Shown here: piece after piece, positions 60,272 through 64,000 of the stretch | Layout: each line of letters opens with the position of its first letter | Position numbering within the stretch: the first letter of the stretch is position 1 | DNA from: Paenibacillus phytorum | Lineage (GTDB): Bacteria > Bacillota > Bacilli > Paenibacillales > NBRC-103111 | Length of the DNA: 64,000 bases | Assembly (NCBI RefSeq): GCF_013141715.1 | Contig: NZ_WHOA01000005.1 | Location: 1 to 64,000, forward strand | Direction: 5' to 3' | Program-made: the position numbers and the translations under genes | Notes under the pieces: model-generated | Seen by the model: only the letters and a program-made list of their open reading frames with translations | Databases searched by the model: none | Told to the model about the DNA's origin: nothing

Positions 60272-60452
60272 CGTGGATAAGTGCAGAATTTGTAAAAACT
60301 TGTCGTATCGGGCTTCTTTACATTTTATCAACAAAGTTATGCACATAATTGTGCACATTATCCACAGGTTGTGGGGAGAGAAATTTGGATAACTCGGGTT
60401 CATTGTGGTTGATTTATGCACAAATGGGTTTTGCCGTGATTGCTTGTCCACA
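60272..60452. promoter_or_regulatory. Second cluster of DnaA-box-like 9-mers upstream of csp
   Basis: CGTGGATAA (60272-60280, reverse), TTATGCACA (60337-60345), TTGTGCACA (60349-60357), TTATCCACA (60358-60366, consensus), TTATGCACA (60414-60422) and TTGTCCACA (60444-60452). All are within 181 bp. The gap 60134-60489 contains no convincing gene. Confidence 0.7.
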
Positions 60453-60489
60453 GGTTATAGTAGAAGTTTAGACAAACTGGCGAATAGAA

Positions 60490-60515
60490 AAAACCTCTTG
60501 CCGCGGCAAAAGGTT
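60490..60515 (-). terminator. Terminator of the flaG-fliDST transcript
   Basis: AACCTTTTGCC gc GGCAAGAGGTT followed by TTTTC in minus orientation. Confidence 0.85.
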
Positions 60516-60528
60516 CGTGTGTATTTGT

Positions 60529-60903
60529 TTATTTTTTTCGGTCGAAAAAAAGGCTCTCGCCGTCATAGTTGTTGTCATAAGCATTCCGCTGAGTCTTACC
60601 TGTGTCCAGCTTGGCCAATTGCGAGCTAGCTTCATCACGAAATTGTTCCATCTTCCTCAGGAAGATAGGATCCAAGCTTACTACAGCTTGAATACGGTCC
60701 TTGAAGCTTGCTTTCTGTAGGGCAGATGGTGTTATGGCTAAAAGAGCCTCCATAATCTCGCCACGCTGCTCCATATACTCTCCAAGACGTTCTGCATCCA
60801 TCGTAATAAGCTTCGCTAATCCCTGCTGTGTAAGCTGTTCCAGCTCAGTAACTAGCTTATCCATGCATAGCTCCAGCAGGTGTTGAACTTGCTGAGCTTC
60901 CAT
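60529..60903 (-). CDS. fliT: FliT-like flagellar chaperone
   Basis: A 124-residue helical protein encoded after fliS and overlapping it by 47 nt. It matches the position, size and helical pattern of FliT, the chaperone of the cap protein FliD (LLELCMDKLVTELEQLTQQGLAKLITMDAERLGEYMEQRGEIMEALLAI). Sequence conservation in this family is low, so the call leans on position. Confidence 0.75.
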   Translation of the reverse strand: MEAQQVQHLLELCMDKLVTELEQLTQQGLAKLITMDAERLGEYMEQRGEIMEALLAITPSALQKASFKDRIQAVVSLDPIFLRKMEQFRDEASSQLAKLDTGKTQRNAYDNNYDGESLFFDRKK

Positions 60904-61267
60904 TAGCTTGCTTAGCCGCTTGCATCCACGTTTCTTTCAACTGAACAAGATAACCCAGCACCTCTTCAGCAGGCTCAACCGATTTCTTCATATTTGCTTC
61001 AATTAGACGGTGTGTAAAGTACTCGTACAACCTCAACAAATCGCCGGCAATAGGAGCGTTACGATCAATCGTAATGGAAAACTCGCTAATAATGTCCTGT
61101 ACCTTGACTAGGTTAGTGTTAGCGTCTTGGTAGTTGGATGTTTTCAAAGCCTCAATACCCGCACGGCAAAAACGAATAGCTCCATCACAAAGCATAATTA
61201 GCAGCTGTGCTGGGCTTGCTGTTTGAACAGTGCTCTCCAAGTATTTATTACGTTGGGCTTGAATCAT
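60857..61267 (-). CDS. fliS: Flagellar export chaperone FliS
   Basis: Binds flagellin C-termini before export. Typical N-terminus (QAQRNKYLESTVQTASPAQLLIMLCDGAIRFCRAGIEALK) and NLVKVQDIISEFSITIDR, LLRLYEYFTHRLIEAN. Length 136 is normal. It lies 33 nt after fliD. Confidence 0.95.
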   Translation of the reverse strand: MIQAQRNKYLESTVQTASPAQLLIMLCDGAIRFCRAGIEALKTSNYQDANTNLVKVQDIISEFSITIDRNAPIAGDLLRLYEYFTHRLIEANMKKSVEPAEEVLGYLVQLKETWMQAAKQANGSSASSTPAGAMHG

Positions 61268-61300
61268 TGATATTTCCCCCTAGTTTAAAGTAGGACCTTA

Positions 61301-63466
61301 CTAGCCCATTTGTTGTGTTAGCTGTGCGCTTTGTTGTTGTAGTTGATTTATATACTTTTCCATAGCCGTGAATTGATTGTAGTAACGAGTTTGAAGAGCG
61401 TCTAATTTGGTAGTCAAATTATCAACTCGTTTATCTATTTCTTTTGTAGTTTTACCTAATGTATAGGAAGTGTCAACACTTGCGGTAATTCCGGCCTTAG
61501 TAGTTATTTTACTAATAATGGAAGAAGCGAGATTATTAAGGCGTGTAGCTATACCATCCCCACCAGTTACATCTTTAAGTTTATCATCTGCTACAAAAAG
61601 AGCCATAACTTGATCAGGCTTCTCCGCAATAGCCTTCTTTAATTTGGCATCGTCGATATAAATTTTCCCATTTTCCAAGTAGCTTCCAGAAATCGCTCCA
61701 CCAATCGTAACACTGCTAGATATACCAATATCTGTAAGACTTTTAGCATCACCTGTAGGTAAACCACTAACAGGACTTGAGAAAGAACTTCTTAAACCTG
61801 AGATTGCTTGTTTCAAGATGTCATCACTGCGTAGCATACCACTTTTTGCTTTAGCTTCCCACGCGGTAATTTGATCATCCTTTAAATCTTTACGTTGATC
61901 ATCCGTTAACGGTTGATAATCCCTATATTTTTTTTCGGTGACCTTTGTATTTATTGTGTCAATGAGCTCATTGTATTTATCAATAAAGTTTTTGATATTA
62001 TTGTAAACAGCATCTGTATCGCCACTAACATTAACATCGATAGCTGCACTTGTTACTTTCTTTGCCGTGAAATTTAATCCGTTAATCGTGAATGAGTTCG
62101 TGTCGTATTTAGCAGCAGCGCCATTAAACAGCACTTCGGCTTGATCCCCCGTTTTTCCGACTTTCGTATAAATTTGTCCCGTCACAGGAGCACCTAAGGC
62201 AAGTTGAGGAATGACATTCGCTGGATTATTTGCTTCATCGCTGAGTACAACTTTATTGGCTGCAGAATCATCAGGGTTGGCAAATACAAGATGATGCGCG
62301 CTATCTAAATAAGCAGACACACCTAGTTTACCAATTGCAGAGCTATTAATTGCATCGACTAGTTTTCCAATTGTTGTTGTTTTATCAATGCTGAAATCAG
62401 CTGTTGTCGACCCAACTTTGACCCTTAAGGTTTTTGTTGTTGATAGGTTTTGATCGATCAAGGTTGTTAATGGAACTGCAAGGTTCGGAGCTGGAGTGAC
62501 TAGTTGACTTGGCACATTAGCCGCAACATCATTTTGATCTGATAGTGTAACCGTAGGATCTGAGAATTTCAAGTTATTATTGCTGTCCAAACTTGTCGTA
62601 ACGCCAGCTGTACCAATGGCCGACTTATTAATGTCTGAAATTAATTTGTCATAAGTGGTGTCCTTATCAACGGTAAAATCAGCAGTCGTACCTCCAAAGT
62701 GAACTCGCACTGTTTTACTCGTTTTCAAAGTGCTGTCTATTACTAACGATCCTGCAAAATTGTTCGTACCCGTAGTTGTCGATGCAGTTGTAGAACCAGG
62801 CGTACTTCCCGCAATTTTCAGAACTGAGGCCAGAGGATCGGCGATAGGAGTAGCCCCCCCAACACTTTTCATGCTGAGATTAACTTGTCCAGCCAAGCCA
62901 GTTGAAGATGAGGTAAAAAAAAGCTTATCAATAGAAGAATCATAGCTTAAATTTACACCTGTAATACTTGAACTGCCATTAATAGATGCTATGATACTGC
63001 CTAACGTATCGGTAGGTTTTACTTCGATGGTCTTCGTACCTTTTGATCCACCAACGGTTAGGGTCGTAGTGTCTGTCAGTCCAAGATCCGATAAAGGTGT
63101 AGCCGTCCCCTTGGTTGTTGCAGTCAGTAGGCCCGATGTAACAGCCCCAGCTGTCGCCAACTTATCGACCTTTAACGTATAATTACCTGGAGTAGCAGTA
63201 GCTGTTCCAGTAACGCTAACACTAGTATCATCAACTGAAGTTGCTTTCTTCGATTGATACGCGGATTGAAGTTTCATATTAAAAGCTAAATCACGAAAGC
63301 TCATAATTTTAGTATTAATGGAGCGGTAATCATCTCGCTGCCACTCTAGTGATTGTTTCTGCTGCTTCAGCTTATCCTGTGGCATTCTAGCTGCTTTCAT
63401 AAGCTTACTTACTGTGTCATCAATATCAATACCTGTATTAGAGAACCCATTTAAACGAGTTACCAT
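61301..63466 (-). CDS. fliD: Flagellar filament cap protein FliD (HAP2), enlarged
   Basis: Caps the filament and guides flagellin assembly. The N-terminal part (NTGIDIDDTVSKLMKAARMPQDKLKQQKQSLEWQRDDYRSINTKI) and the C-terminal coiled coil (KTTKEIDKRVDNLTTKLDALQTRYYNQFTAMEKYINQLQQQSAQL) are conserved. At 721 residues it is far longer than the roughly 500 of B. subtilis FliD. The extra length is in repeated hook-IN-like domains: VHFGGTTADFTVDKDTTYDKLISDINKSAIG and VKVGSTTADFSIDKTTTIGKLVDAINSSAIG are about 100 residues apart and clearly duplicated. Confidence 0.93.
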   Translation of the reverse strand: MVTRLNGFSNTGIDIDDTVSKLMKAARMPQDKLKQQKQSLEWQRDDYRSINTKIMSFRDLAFNMKLQSAYQSKKATSVDDTSVSVTGTATATPGNYTLKVDKLATAGAVTSGLLTATTKGTATPLSDLGLTDTTTLTVGGSKGTKTIEVKPTDTLGSIIASINGSSSITGVNLSYDSSIDKLFFTSSSTGLAGQVNLSMKSVGGATPIADPLASVLKIAGSTPGSTTASTTTGTNNFAGSLVIDSTLKTSKTVRVHFGGTTADFTVDKDTTYDKLISDINKSAIGTAGVTTSLDSNNNLKFSDPTVTLSDQNDVAANVPSQLVTPAPNLAVPLTTLIDQNLSTTKTLRVKVGSTTADFSIDKTTTIGKLVDAINSSAIGKLGVSAYLDSAHHLVFANPDDSAANKVVLSDEANNPANVIPQLALGAPVTGQIYTKVGKTGDQAEVLFNGAAAKYDTNSFTINGLNFTAKKVTSAAIDVNVSGDTDAVYNNIKNFIDKYNELIDTINTKVTEKKYRDYQPLTDDQRKDLKDDQITAWEAKAKSGMLRSDDILKQAISGLRSSFSSPVSGLPTGDAKSLTDIGISSSVTIGGAISGSYLENGKIYIDDAKLKKAIAEKPDQVMALFVADDKLKDVTGGDGIATRLNNLASSIISKITTKAGITASVDTSYTLGKTTKEIDKRVDNLTTKLDALQTRYYNQFTAMEKYINQLQQQSAQLTQQMG

Positions 63467-63489
63467 TGTTATAAGTCACCGCCTTCGAT

Positions 63490-63903
63490 TTATCTTTTCT
63501 CGTCAACAAGGATACCTGCCATTTGCCAAAGCTTTGCTACGAAATCTAAACTCTTTTCCGGTGGAATCTCACGTATAATTTCACCCGTATCTTTATCTAA
63601 AACTTTTACTGAAATCAGTTTTGTTTTTTGATGTATCGAAAACTCAAGCGATGTTGTTCTACCTTGAATAGCTTTAATAGCGTGTTCAATAGCCTTTACT
63701 ACCTGTGCATCACTAATTGTAACATTTTCACCTTGCAATTCTGCCTGTCTGAGTTCCGATGTATTCGTAATGCTGGATGCAATGAATGCTGCTGCATTAT
63801 TCGTGCCGATCTCATCCACTTTGTGAACCTTTACAGGCTCTTGAGCAGGCCTGCTGTCTCCCCCAGAATTACCTAATCCACTTATTGGGTAGTTCATGCT
63901 CAT
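63490..63903 (-). CDS. flaG: FlaG family flagellar protein
   Basis: Small protein encoded ahead of fliD. The conserved C-terminal FlaG domain is seen: LEFSIHQKTKLISVKVLDKDTGEIIREIPPEKSLDFVAKLWQMAGILVDEKR. In other bacteria it influences filament length. ATG 63903 has GGAGG eight bases ahead; the ATG at 63918 overlaps that site. Confidence 0.92.
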   Translation of the reverse strand: MSMNYPISGLGNSGGDSRPAQEPVKVHKVDEIGTNNAAAFIASSITNTSELRQAELQGENVTISDAQVVKAIEHAIKAIQGRTTSLEFSIHQKTKLISVKVLDKDTGEIIREIPPEKSLDFVAKLWQMAGILVDEKR

Positions 63904-63941
63904 AGAACAAACCTCCATCCGAAGATATACATATATCTTTT

Positions 63942-63969
63942 ATATCGGATAGAGGATCTTTAGTTGTTA
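63942..63969 (-). promoter_or_regulatory. Candidate sigma-D promoter for flaG-fliDST
   Basis: In minus orientation TAAC (63966-63969), 16 bp, TCCGATAT (63942-63949), near the sigma-D consensus and the same box types as ahead of motA. Confidence 0.6.
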
Positions 63970-64000
63970 TAGATTTAATTATTTATTTATTAATTTTCAG

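Noticed and set aside
60191..60451. 86-residue minus frame upstream of csp
   Set aside because: No ribosome site; it spans the DnaA-box-like cluster and reads as random sequence.

Overview
The window looks like the chromosome of a motile, endospore-forming, low-to-mid-GC Gram-positive of the Paenibacillaceae, most likely Paenibacillus or a close relative. The basis is gene content and order: pcrB-pcrA-ligA, CotF-like spore coat genes, uvrBA next to motAB, ftsEX next to an EnvC/CwlO-type M23 protein, CtpB and a MinJ-like protein, secA-prfB with a programmed frameshift, and flaG-fliD-fliS-fliT. Several small palindromic intergenic repeats point the same way. No prophage, IS element, CRISPR array or tRNA was seen. 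The left edge carries what looks like the promoter and boxA-like leader of an rRNA operon running leftward out of the window.

Layout. 1-6.4 kb (minus): rrn promoter/leader, a DUF1835 gene with an apparent 5' frameshift, ligA, pcrA, pcrB. 6.5-12.5 kb (minus): a lipoprotein, two spore coat-type genes, and a Gld-like ABC exporter operon (ATPase, permease, GldG-like, DUF4340). 12.8-14.8 kb (minus): a 656-residue MerR-like HTH protein with a very long repeated coiled coil. 15-17.5 kb (minus): a U32/RlhA-type protein. 17.7-26.1 kb (plus): the most unusual locus. It encodes a large anchored FG-GAP/deacetylase-like protein, an acyl carrier protein, a SerRS-like amino acid:carrier-protein ligase, a DltD-like SGNH protein, a 36-residue DltX-like microprotein, a DltB-like MBOAT and a TIM-barrel sugar isomerase. 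Together these form a complete Dlt-like envelope-acylation pathway in which DltA (a NRPS-type adenylation enzyme) is replaced by a class II aaRS-derived ligase.

26.3-44.3 kb: two small orphan genes, uvrBA (minus), motAB (plus), the division/cell-wall cluster ftsE-ftsX-M23-ctpB-minJ (minus), a LacI remnant, a VanW protein and a DUF1700-DUF4097 pair (plus). 44.4-52.9 kb (minus): a full arginine pathway argC-J-B-(orf96)-D-F-G-H behind a sigma-A promoter overlapped by tandem ARG-box-like operators. 53.3-60.1 kb (minus): a YitT transporter, speD, prfB, secA, hpf and csp. 60.5-64 kb (minus): flagellar filament-cap genes fliT, fliS, fliD, flaG behind a sigma-D-like promoter.

Two intergenic clusters of DnaA-box-like 9-mers (near 53.25 kb and 60.3-60.45 kb) and several families of short palindromic repeats are structure not explained by genes. 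Starts were adjusted by hand where the Shine-Dalgarno position clearly favours an internal codon; these are noted in the entries.
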